Assembly: GCA_008931825.1 (NCBI GenBank)
Contig: QXVZ01024242.1
Location: forward strand, 1-26,859
Origin: Phallusia fumigata
Taxonomy: Eukaryota; Chordata; Ascidiacea; Phlebobranchia; Ascidiidae
Reading direction: 5' to 3'
Length of the DNA: 26,859 nucleotides
The notes beneath the pieces were generated by a model. It was given only the letters and a program-made list of their open reading frames with translations. It did not search any database and was not told the DNA's origin. A program made the translations under genes and the position numbers. Numbering within the stretch: position 1 is the first letter of the stretch; the number at the start of each line of letters is the position of its first letter. Shown in pieces: positions 8,101-20,100 of the stretch.

Positions 8101-11100
8101 TGTGTACTGATAACGTTTGGATACTAAAGTAGGATTAAAAATTGACATTTTGTAAAGATTTATAGATGTCATGTATACTTGTGATACAAATCAGAAGATT
8201 GATGTGGATGCAAGTACTATTTAAAACAGTTAATTGGACTATCGCTTCCAATTTACTTATAATTCTTAAAGCTGTGCAGCATGTAACGAAATACACTGTG
8301 TGTCCCAGGTACGTAGAGAACGTCTTCCCCGGCAAATATGGTGTTCCCAGGCCGTGGTACTTTTTTGCCACTCGTTCATACTGGTGTGGAACTAAGCCAA
8401 AGAAATACAGACGCCACAGTGAAGCGCCAGTCGCCGATGTTATCAGCTTAAATGCAAATCTTGAACCTGAACCGTCCAACTTGCTGTTGGGTGTTGCTGT
8501 TCACAACATAAGAAAAGTTTACAGGTACTGTTACACTGTGCATGGATTGATATTTTGTGTAGCACAGGGTTATTTGCATATAAGTGCAATGCGTAGGTGT
8601 CCTTTATGACAATAGCATTGTTTAAATGCGCTACGTTTTAACGGATTTCCCCTGACAAGCCGACGGTACTTTAAAATCGATTTCAGGAAACATTTTGACC
8701 TCATTAACCAGTTGTTTATAGAAAGGTCAAGGTTGTTTGAAAACCCCTTTAAAATGATGTTTAAAGTGTAAACGGGCTCTTTGCCCGGCGATTTTTGATT
8801 TATTTCTGGTATTTCTTTTACAGTACTAACTTTTGTGTTTGTTTGCACTTCGCAGTAATGGAAAAGTTGCCGTGGACGACTTGTCCATGAATTTCTACGA
8901 AGACCAAATCACGTCGTTCCTCGGCCACAACGGAGCTGGAAAAACAACCACAATGTCGATGTTGACCGGCCTCTTCACACCTACATCCGGCACCGCCTAT
9001 GTTTACGGAAACGACATTTGTACAGAGATGGATTCCATTCGGAGTCAGCTGGGATTCTGTCCACAGCATAACGTTCTTTTTGGAGAGTAAGTGAAATCTT
9101 TTACGCCTGAAGGTAGACCGCTTGAATTATTGCTTCTATGTACAAGTCACTTAACCTTTGACCCCCCCTTCCGTTGAATTTAATCTTATGTTCGGAGAAT
9201 TGCTGTGGGCCATAAGCATAACACCTGAAACCGACTTTCGCTTCGTCATCTTTCAAATTCGAGTGACATTCGGCCGTGTATAAGTGCGACCGACGTGTTG
9301 TTATCTGTGACCGCCGGTAGCTTCGCGCTCCTTATCCCGAGAAACGCTGCGCATTTTTCCGGCNTATCACTCTCATTATGATGCTGGTCGATGCCACACT
9401 TTATTTGATACTTACCTGGTACTAAAAATTGATCATGTGAACTATTTTCTTGTGATTTTTCCCATTTCGTATAAAATAAATATTCTAGGATACTTTATGT
9501 GTATTTAACTGATAACGTTTGGATACTAAAATAAGATTAAAAATAGACATTTTATAAAGATTTACAGATGTCATATGTACTTATGATACAAATCAGAAGA
9601 CTGATGTGGATGCAAGTACTATTTAAAACAATTAATTGGACCATCGCTTCAAATTTACTGATAATTATTAAAACTGTGCAGTATGTAACGAAATACACTG
9701 TATTTCCCAGGTACATAGAGAACGTCTTCCCCGGCAAATATGGTGTTCCCAGGCCGTGGTACTTTTTTGCCACTCGCTCATACTGGTGTGGAACTAAGCC
9801 AAAGAAATACAGACGCCGCAGTGAAGCGCCAGTCGCCGATGTTATCAGCTTAAATGCAAATCTTGAACCTGAGCCGTCCAACTTGCAGTTGGGCGTTGCT
9901 GTTCACAACATAAGAAAAGTTTACAGGTACCGTTACACATGGATTGGTATTTTGTGTAGCACAGGGTTATTTGCATATAAGTGCAATGCGTAGGTGTCTT
10001 ATATGACAATAGCATTGTTTAAATGCGCTACGTTTTAACGGATTTCCCCTGACAAGCCGACGGTACTTTAAAATCGATTTCAAGAAACACTTCGACCTCA
10101 TTAACCAGTTGTTTATAGAAAGGTCAAGGATGTTTGAAAACCCCTTTAAAAATGATGTTTAAAGTGTAAACAGGCTCTTTGCCCGGTGATTTAAGATTTA
10201 TTTCTGGTATTTCTTTTACAGTACTAACTTTTGTGTTTGTTTGCACTTCGCAGTAATGGAAAAGTTGCCGTGGACGACTTGTCCATGAATTTCTACGAAG
10301 ACCAAATCACGTCGTTCCTCGGCCACAACGGAGCTGGAAAAACAACCACGATGTCGATGTTGACCGGCCTCTTCACACCTACATCCGGCACCGCCTATGT
10401 TTACGGAAACGACATTTGTACAGAGATGGATTCCATTCGGAGTCAACTGGGTTTCTGTCCACAGCATAACGTTCTTTTTGGAGAGTAAGTGAAATCTTTT
10501 ACGCCTGAAGGTAGACCGCTTGAATTATTGCTTCTATGTACAAGTCACTTAACCTTTGACCCCCCCTTCCGTTGAATTTAATCTTATGTTCGGAGAATTG
10601 CTGTGGGCCATAAGCATAACACCTGAAACCGACTTTCGCTTCGTCATCTTTCAAATTCGAGTGACATTCGGCCGTGTATAAGTGCGACCGACGTGTTGTT
10701 ATCTGTGACCGCCGGTAGCTTCGCGCTCCTTATCCCGAGAAACGCTGCGCATTTTTCCGGCTGTTTCCTAAAATAGTTGCGCGATGTGCTTTGGCTTAAC
10801 AAGTACCTCGACATTGGACGCTTCCAAGTTTGAATAGACTGATTTGGCATGATTTTGTCGCTGTGATATATTTTTACTTTGTACAACTTGATAATTTGCA
10901 GTGTGACGCCTACTTATGCCATTTGTTGTCATTTTGCGGCTAACATACAGGGACGGAAACCGCAATAAATAAAACGTGAGCAAACACATCACGAAATGTT
11001 TCAAAATTATGTCGTCCCAATATAGTTCAACACCACACCAGCCCTCTTGCCAAACTCTATGTCAATCACTACCCAAATTGCGCCTTTTTATTATTGCCAA

Positions 11101-14100
11101 TATAGACTATCGCATTTTCTGGGCGTAATCTTTTATGACTCTGTAACGCAATATATCTAACAGCCTCACAGTCCAAGAGCATTTGGAGCTGTACTCCGGT
11201 TTAAAAGACTCTAAGGGTGGTAAGAAGGAAATCGAACAAATGCTTAAAGACGTCGGGTTACCGCACAAAAAGGACGAGATATCACGTCATCTGTCCGGTG
11301 GAATGAAACGGAAGCTGTCTGTAGCTGTTGCATTTGTGGGTGGATCGAAATGCGTCATACTCGATGAACCAACTGCCGGTAGGTTGCAGTGTCAAAATAG
11401 TTTGCCTACACGATGTTCGTAAACATGTTTTCCACCCACCACTTATTATGTAAAACTTACAAGGATTCTTCTGACATGTTTTTTTTGCATGCCGACATAT
11501 CGATGTCATATACAGGTCGTTTTTCCCAGGCTAAATACACTCAAAGCGCGACATACAACATGCTAGGACTAATAGAAAAAATTCGAATAGGACGCCGAAA
11601 CTTTGGTACACAAAAAAATGCCAGAAGAACCCTCATAAGTTTATACATTGCCTAGCAGTAACAGATTATACGCGTATTTTGTTGTTAAATTTAAGTGCCC
11701 ATAAATTGGTCAAATTTAAACTATTGAAATTAATAGTTGGGATCAAGAAGAGTTTTTTCACGGTAGGCGTCAGTTAATGCCATGCCGGTTTGCTGTTGTT
11801 TCGTAGGTGTGGATCCATACGCTCGTCGTGGCATCTGGGATTTGCTGCTTGCTTACAGAAAGAACCGAACCATTATTCTCTCCACTCATCACATGGACGA
11901 GGCGGATTTGCTCGGCGACAGAATTGCCATTATCTCCCATGTAAGTTAAATGTCGAAATTCCGTCGGGAACTTAAAGCTGTACATTCTGTTGCTAATTGA
12001 ACGAAATGTTTTTGTGGAAAGTGCAAACTTTTGCCGACCGAACACCGAACAGTGATAACGCTGTTAAACGCTTGGTGCGCCATCAAATGCAAGCGATTGA
12101 CGTTCTATTTCCATTGTGTTTGGTGGTAAGAGTGCCAACAGTGGGCAAGAATAAACGAACTTCAATAAGAAGTTACATGCCAGTACTTGTGTGTAAAGCA
12201 TTTTTCCACGTTTCCACAAACGCTGACGTCATCATCGGGACACACAACGTCTAACTTGTATCTTTTTAATAAAGCTACTCAAGACCGAGAATTGTTCACA
12301 CAAAACTTACGTGTTATTGCAGGGCAAGCTCAAGTGCTGTGGTTCTTCCATTTTTCTCAAGAGCAGCTACGGAGTCGGGTATTACTTGACGCTGGTGAAA
12401 AGTGAATCAGAACCTTATACTGATCCCAATTCATTACTGGACGTCGACAACAAGTCGTCTCTACAAAGCCTCAAAGTACGTTCTTCGCAGGTTCCATAAC
12501 AATTAAAATCTGTGGCCGTAAGGCCTTATTTGCATGTTAAAAACAGTTATTTAATGTAAGGCACTCAGAAAAGGAGGTCTATCACACACGACGTCTATCA
12601 CAAGTCAACAGTAGTATGCATTAGAATTAAGACTTTGATCCTTTAGCCATTGAAACGCAGGCACACATCAGTACTCTCGTGGATAGGCGAAGCCAGGCCA
12701 GTACCCGAGTTCTCTGTACCTAGTAAGCCGTTTTTGATGCCCGGCTGAACATTAAAATGAAGCTCGTCGCTCGAAAAGAATCTTCTGAGCATCGCAGAAA
12801 CACAGACGTTTGAAAAAGTCAAAGTTACGACGCGAAAATCATGAAACGTTTTCTCCCTGTATGTAGCGGTTTTATCGTGTAAACCAGGGGTGTGTAATCT
12901 TTTTTACTGGAAGGCCAAACACAATACCTCGCGTAAGACCGCGGGCCGAACCTTTGTTCAACACAAGTTGCTTTTGTCCTATTGTATTATAAAGAAGAAC
13001 ATTCCGGTTACAAAGGAATTCCGTTTCCGTTGTTAGCTTCACTTTCCTAGCGGCATTATTACGCCAAGAATAATAAATTGAACTCCGGTCGGTCGTGCAA
13101 TGAACGAAAAAGAAAGTAAATGCACTGAAATCATTTTGCGGGCCGCACAATTTCTTTTCGCGGGCCGCAGGTTGCACATCCATGGTCATAGGCGTCGATT
13201 TTTTAGGAATTTTTTTCGTGTGGGTTGGCGAAATGATCAAATCCGAGTGGTCTGACACGTCATCAAATTACCCAACGTACGCCTGTTGGTTCGTAGCGCC
13301 ATTATACTTTCTGTTATCGCTACAATTATCGGTGAATATAGCACACGAGATGCGCATAATGAGACTTTCTCCTGCAATGTTTAACGAACAAAAAAAATTG
13401 CGTCGCCCGCCTCGCACGTGTTTTGTGTAAACAAGTCGTCAGAAAACCCTCGTTTCGGCGCAAGCAACATATGTTTTTAAAGCATGAATATAACAACGAG
13501 TCCAGTAAATTTCTGGGGAGGCAGCTTGGACTTTTGATAATGCCTGCCCTCCTTTTCTTGTGGGGTTGCCGCCACCCCTGCCTACCGGGAATTGACGCCT
13601 ATGTCTATGGTGTATCCCACCCGTTAAATACCATAAAAATCGAAACAGTTTAGTTTTAAAGAACAAAAGCATTCCGTTCGAAATGCAAACGTGCGTTTTT
13701 GCGTATTCAGGTCTCCGATGAGGGATTCGAGTCGCTCCCAACGGACGGGTCTTCCAAATCCTCATCATCGTCGATCGATGCAAGTTCTTCATCTTCCTCT
13801 TCAACCTCGACACCTGTAAATCCCACCAGCGATCTGCTGTACGAAGTTCCTGCCGATGTTCCTGTGGCAAAATACATGCCGCCCATTTCAGGTATCTTGT
13901 ATAGTGGTTGGTGTTGTGTTAACTTTAAATGTGATGTTATGCTTTAAGTGCGCGCACAATGCGGTAGTTTGATACAGAGCGTTGTGGCAACGAACGACTA
14001 AGACGCGAAACAAAAACACTGGCATAGTCAAAGAGCGCCAATAGTTTGCTTGTTTGACAAATATGTATTTATGCATACTACAAATAACTTTAATTTCTGG

Positions 14101-17100
14101 TGTACAAGTCACTCTGTAAAAATATGCATGTATATATCGCAAAAAAACGTAGACATTGTCAAAACGAAATATGCATATATATACATGTATATTAGTAGGA
14201 TTGAAGGGTTAATGAATTGCATACCAAAAGTTACCATCCGAAACCAAGTCTTTGGCCGACATACTGTTCTGCGTTGATTTTCTAAATTCAAATTTTATCT
14301 GGTTTATATACACTACAATATGTTTATTGTTTAAATGACAGTGTATTAGTATGATTAAGTGTCCTTTTCAAATTATATCGTTAAAGGTTTGCTGTACTGT
14401 TTTTTAAAGTATAATGTAATATATTTGAAACGAAACTGCCTGAAACGATCATCGTTGTCGAGACATATCACGTTGACCTTTAAACTCATGCGCCACGGTA
14501 ATTACAACTATGTTGATAAAATGCGACAGAGTTAACTTGAGAATGTATTGCTTTACTGATAACGAATACACTCATAAAATATACAAACTGCCGCTTAATA
14601 CATCAGCGATGATTTGTGAAATCCCGCTATTTTGTAGGCGTCCTCTTCAGCAACTATTCAAAACTTGTTCTCGACACGATTCCAAGCGCCAAGCTGCATG
14701 AGCAGGACGCCAGGGAAGTGACATTCGTTTTGCCGTACGCTGCTCTCAACGAAGGATGGTAAGTGCTACCGCAAGGGCAAATAAAAACATCCGCATACCA
14801 CGCTAGGCATATCAAAATTTGCTTCCCGTTTTTATTATTGATTACCAAACGTTTAAGCTTTTTAACAGTGGTAAGTGTACAAAAAGGGCAGAAAATGTGA
14901 AAAAGGGTAAAACTTAAAACTGTTTGACGTTACCATCTATCATAAACAAAATATGCCCTACATGTTAAAAGCATTTGGCACATTTTGTGCTTTAGGTCGC
15001 TGTTTTACTTGGATTTGAGTGCTAAGCCATAATTGCCCATCATGTGATGCGCGCCAAGCTACTGCTACTGCACGAGTTGTTCAAAAAACATTCCGTGGTC
15101 GAACGTGAAAATCCGGTTGCCGCTGAATTCCGATTTTCCGATCTAATCGTTCTTTTACCCGCTGATGTCAATCTATGCTCGCTTTTCTGACTAGATCTAC
15201 GTCAAACACCAGGGTTTGCGCTACTTGCATTGTTGACGTATTTACTCCATCTTGAACGGGCATAGCTGCCAGCATACCTGCCACTTCCTCATACCTTTTA
15301 AACTCTGCGTGACCATCTGCCCTTTATTGTAATATCTCCCCTTTCATGGCTTACCCAGTGATGGAATTTTGCCTTCTTAGCTACGCCAAGTTGTTTTCGG
15401 TGTTGGATCACCACGGGATCGGGTACGGGCTGACCGACACAAGTCTGGAGGAAATATTTCTTGCAGTTGCGGAGGAAAGCAGAGACGACGGGAAGGACGA
15501 AAACTCGAGATGTATGTTAGATGGCTAAAACTAAACATTATCGTCCTGCACATGGTGCAAATAAGTTTGTACCTTCACGGGTTGGCCAGTGACCTCGATT
15601 TGTAGATGTTCGTTTGCTACAAAGCATTACGACATCACATTGATTTAGACCACTGTCTGATTTCGTCAATCAACATCTGCCTTGAACTTCTAAAACAACA
15701 CAAACAAAATTTCCCTAATTTAAAGGAAATATTTTTACTACAATAACTTTAAAGCAAGGGTTGGCTATCTGACTTAGGACCCATTTTTTTTGACCGACGG
15801 GTCGTACGAGTGTGGACAAGAAATGGACAAGAAAAAAATAAATTGCCCACTCCTGCTTTAGAGCAATAGTAAAACCGAGTTTTTTGGTTAGAATGCCCTG
15901 AACTCGAAAAAAAACGAAAGTTTCACTGAAATTCAGTCGTTTCACAAACATTTACCTTCCTCGGCAGGTTGTTGTTGTTTTCCAAGTAAACGAAAGACAA
16001 GCATCAAACCTCACAACGATTCAAACACCGAGTTTCAAGCTCGCAGAGGGTCGGTCAGGAGACGAAAGCGACCGCGTAGGTTTTATTACTGTACCCCTGT
16101 GCTTGTTACTGGTGTCGCTATACCTAATCGGGTGCTTGTAATTTTCTCACTTCGCCAATCTGTTCTTCTACAGGTTTGAAGCTGCCTGATTGTTGCTACC
16201 CTAATCTCGGTGCGTATGCAATAACAAGGAATTGTTTGTCTGTGCCAATTTCACGGTGTTATGTAATTTGCAAGGAATTTGTGTCGTAAAACCATTTTTG
16301 CACAAATTCAGAGTGTTATTTGGTGTGAACTAAGCTTTGAAATTTGGTCTAAATTTTCAAAGATTTTCCAAGCAATTTGTAACTTGATTGCAGGAATTAC
16401 GCATGAAAACAGGGACCAAAACCGACTGTCATTGGTTTTAAAGTGCGCTGCATGATGTTAACTACAACATGCGAAAAGTGTCCCGTTTTGCAATTATACA
16501 GTAATGGTTGGAATTTATCTGAACCAAGAAACGTTAAAGTTTTACATTAGCGCCAATGCCCACATTCTTTCCACGCTAGCTTGATGGACCTCTCTAAACT
16601 TCAACGTTATAAATAATGGACAATTTTAACTTAACTATGCTTTGAATCCCGTAGTAATTGGTGTGATGCACTTGGTGTTACATATTACAGCTTCAATTAA
16701 CACTTTGCATGTTGTGTTGCATAACCAGAGTCGGACCCCTTCCCCTACTCCAGGATAGGTGGGTGGTTAATTTGCATGCTTAATCGCACTATAGCCGAAG
16801 TTTACTGCAATTTACGAGCGCGCTATACTACAGTTGTGGTCAACTGAAACAAGTATAGAAATTCCATTGTCATTTGTTCCGTCTACTGGCGAGCAAAAAT
16901 AGTGTTGTAAATGTGTAGTTATCCATATCAGTGCCCTATATAGATCATGGTATCTGTCGATAGTGTGGTATGTTTCGCAAATATGGATTGCCTATATATT
17001 TGTTTTATGTGAGGTATTGCTTGCTGCTCTTTGGGTATGTTTATCTACATTATTTCATCATAATCTCCGTTTAATGCAGTTTATAATCAAACCGTCGTAT

Positions 17101-20100
17101 CTCAAAAAGCAAACGCCATTAGGTTGTAATATACATTCGCGTTAAAAAACATCGACCAATATCCCTATTATAATGGTTTTGCATAAAAAAACAACATGTA
17201 ATTGGTTCACTCTATAAACCAGACGCAGCGTCCAACACTTCACTTAACACAATTGACGCAACTGGCGAAATTGTCACCGACGAGTTCGGAGATGGCTCCC
17301 AGGGAAGGGGCTCGTATCAAGTCACCGGCAACAAACTGGTTTTGCAACAGTTCCGTGCGCTCTTCATCAAGCGATTTCACCATGCCAGGTGCATAACACA
17401 TCATTTTAGCTTCATTGATGCCAGTTAAAATGCTTTTAACGGGCTCCATCCATTTGCAGGCGGAACGGAAAAGGTTTTGTGGCTCAGGTGATTGTGCCAG
17501 CGGTTTTCGTTGCCCTCGCCTTAGCCTTTGCGCTCATAATACCCGGCTACAAGAACCTGCCGCCTCTCGAGTTACAACCGTGGATGTACGGGGACTCCAA
17601 TACATTTTACAGGTAATTTATCTTATCGAGCTGTCTTAAAATTAAGATTTCTATATTTAATACATGTATACTAATAATAATGAAAAAACAATATGTCTTG
17701 ATAATTAAAAGACATGTCATTTTCCAAGCCTCCTCGTACCAGTTTGCGTAATTTTGTGGGAATCTCCGGGCTTCATAGAGCTTAGGGCCTCTGCAAGTCT
17801 AAATCCAGCACAGCTAATGAGTAACCCATTTGCGACGTTTCAACTTCCGCACCAGCATGTGTGACGTCAGTGGATTGCAATCTGTTGCATAACAATCGTT
17901 TTTTTGGCGTGACTCATTACCTAACACATCATTAGCTGCCCCTGCTTTTGCAAAGTGGATTATGCATACAAAATCTATGCAAATTACGGTAGGGCACTTT
18001 TGTTACCGCCGCGTTTGGATAACGACATGGATGACATTTGATTGACTTAGCTACTAAAAGTAATTTATATTTCGCCAGAATATGTAGGCAACGCCAATAT
18101 TATGTTTAAATAGGATACTAACGATGCCTACATTTTTGGTGCAATATATGTAACTTTTGGTAAGAGCTAAGGGTAAACGACTTGAATGCCAAATGTTACT
18201 TGTAACCATTCCAAACCAAGTCCTTACTGTTCTGCGGTGAATTCAACCTATACGTGGTTTATGAGGCATAAACGGTTCTGGAGGTGAAGAAACAATTTGT
18301 TTTTCAGTTTGGACGACCTGAACGGTTCCATGTCAGTTGCAGCCAACGAGGCTCTGCTGGGTAAACCCGGTATTGGGATGCGTTGCGTGGAAAACTACAC
18401 TGTGACGAACTACGACAAAACCCTGGTGTACTGCGATAACCCTGGAAGTATGTTCATGATTTGTATTGCAAATTTACACTATTCCAAATAGTTCTTAAAA
18501 TCATGGTGGAAACCTTATTGCAGGGTTTCTTAACCAGGGGTATCCGTTACCCTAGGGGGTACAAGATCTGTTTGTAGAGGGTGCGAGGTTGCAGATTCAT
18601 TGGGTCTGTTATATAAATACTACATTATATCCGTAACATCCAAACAAAAATTGTTATTTAAAATTTCCGGATTTAAAGGGGGTACGATAACTGGTTGGTA
18701 ATTTCAAAGAGGTACCGACAAGGAAAACGGTTAAGACTGTCTAATTGTATCACTGATGATGGCATGAGTTATTGCCGAAACGTTTGATAAACGTCGCAAG
18801 AACTTTTGGGCCAGTATGTTTTAATGAGAGTGATGAACAGATCCGTATTCAGTGTTCCAAAGTATGTACAAAATGTTCAGCTGCAATGTAACCTCGGTGT
18901 ACACAAAGTAATGTAGGTTACTAACCTTTGTTGACGTTCAGACGAAACCTGGATTCCCGACGACTCAATTCGCGGCCACAGCCAGTTGTGGAAGTCCAAC
19001 GAAACTTTAACTTGCACGTGCACTGGCAAAGACACACGCGTTCTGCTGGCAGGTAAACGGGTTTTGTGAATGCAAAGTGGCTCTGAAAAGTAAATCCGAA
19101 ACGGTTTTGTCTTGGTTATGTATAAGTGAGCAAATGGGTTTGACGGTTTGATATATTACATAAGCTTGTTATTCTGGCATATATTGTAAGAATGTCTTGT
19201 TGTGTGCAGAATGCCCTGTGGGTGCCGGTGGACAGCCAACTGACCGCATGATCAGCGAAACCAGAAACCCGATGTACAATATGACTGGGCGAAATGTGGC
19301 AGATTGGATGGTGAAAACTACTGACAGGTCAGTGTACGCTTTCCCTTATCTCTGGCTCCATTTTTCCCCTTTTTGAGTTTAAAAACCATCTTTTTTGGAG
19401 TTCCAACCCGTTCATCTTGACTTGATACCGGTTTTTAGAAATGCTCAATCGCATACAGTCTTATTTAAAAGTGATACAAGTACTTTTTTTGAATAAATTT
19501 CCAAGCACGTAATACGGTTTCTAAGTCCCGCGTGACTTAAAATATTAACAATCGATATCATCCTCTCTTGAAAAATGTTGTTTTACTGCCATATCATAAT
19601 TGTTTGTCGATTTATCCAGGTTTCGACAGGAAAGATACGGGGGTTTGTCGTTCGGTGAGAAATACCACACAACCTGGACAAGTTCCGAGTTTTCCATTCT
19701 TCAACGTCTCCTTGGTAACAACACCAACAATTCCTTCGTTAACATCGGACTGGAAAACTTTGTCAGAACAGAAAACAATCAGGTCATAAGGAATTTTTGT
19801 GTTTAATTATCAGAAAACCAGTAGTTTGAACTATTTTTCATTTTAATCGAACGGGTGAATTTGTCGCGTTTTTAGGTCGGGGATAAATATCATAACTTCG
19901 GATTAGAATCTCAGAATATAAAAAAATTTTCCGATATCATTTTTAACGCATGTTGGGGCATTCTTGTTTTGCAATACAATACTTGTGCTTTTGGAAAAAG
20001 TGTTTAGCTTTCAATTTGGAAATCATATATGGGGAGTTTCGACCATGCATCGCGAAATTCCGTTCAGAGCAAAATCTTGCGCCATTTTGGTTGCGTGACA

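Larger units (their letters stand above)
7970..9363 (+). repeat. Duplicated block, copy A (end of exon 20 to intron 22)
   Basis: This block contains a fragment of exon 20 (7970-8023), exon 21A (8309-8524), exon 22A (8856-9086) and part of intron 22. Copy B at 9365-10761 is collinear. The blocks start at the same base (TATCACTCTC). Their introns differ by scattered substitutions and small indels, exons 21 and 22 differ at about 6 and 3 positions, and the last 309 bases (9055-9363 against 10453-10761) appear identical. Copy A is flush with an N on both sides. I infer an allelic contig placed in tandem. Confidence 0.9.
9365..10761 (+). repeat. Duplicated block, copy B (end of exon 20 to intron 22)
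   Basis: This is the collinear diverged copy of 7970-9363: exon 20 fragment 9365-9418 (A to T change in VDAALY), exon 21B 9711-9926 and exon 22B 10254-10484. Copy B runs on without a gap into the rest of intron 22 and exon 23, so it is the copy physically joined to the downstream gene. Copy A is joined only through Ns. Confidence 0.9.
12476..13710. other. ABCA intron 25, largest intron, transposon-rich
   Basis: This 1,235-base intron (donor GTACGT, acceptor GTATTCAG) holds two adjacent transposon-like segments, listed separately (12885-13184 and 13181-13609). The first 400 bases and last 100 show nothing recognisable. Reverse-strand open frames here follow the repeats and are not credible genes. 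Confidence 0.6.
18448..18941. other. ABCA intron 33, hosts a MITE and a retroelement scrap
   Basis: Donor GTATGT, acceptor GACGTTCAG. It holds a hAT-like MITE (18521-18739) immediately followed by a hammerhead-like motif (18753-18795). The remainder shows nothing. Confidence 0.6.

Noticed and set aside
8135..8479. Reverse-strand open frame, repeated at 9552-9881
   Set aside because: It is antisense to exon 21 and occurs twice only because the block is duplicated.
7730..10484. A real ABCA variant with a doubled NBD1 Walker A exon
   Set aside because: Both copies are bounded by single Ns with exact end overlaps, and a repeated linker plus Walker A without a repeated signature motif would break the NBD fold.
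12872..13258. Reverse-strand 128-residue open frame in intron 25
   Set aside because: It runs across the ends of two transposon-like repeats and has no recognisable domain.
13439..13870. Reverse-strand 143-residue open frame over exon 26
   Set aside because: It is the antisense of the serine-rich exon and flanking intron; the + strand has consistent splice sites and phase.
19568..19806. Alternative frames over exon 36
   Set aside because: Only the frame reading [11 protein letters not shown] matches ABCA ECD2 and keeps phase with exons 35 and 37.
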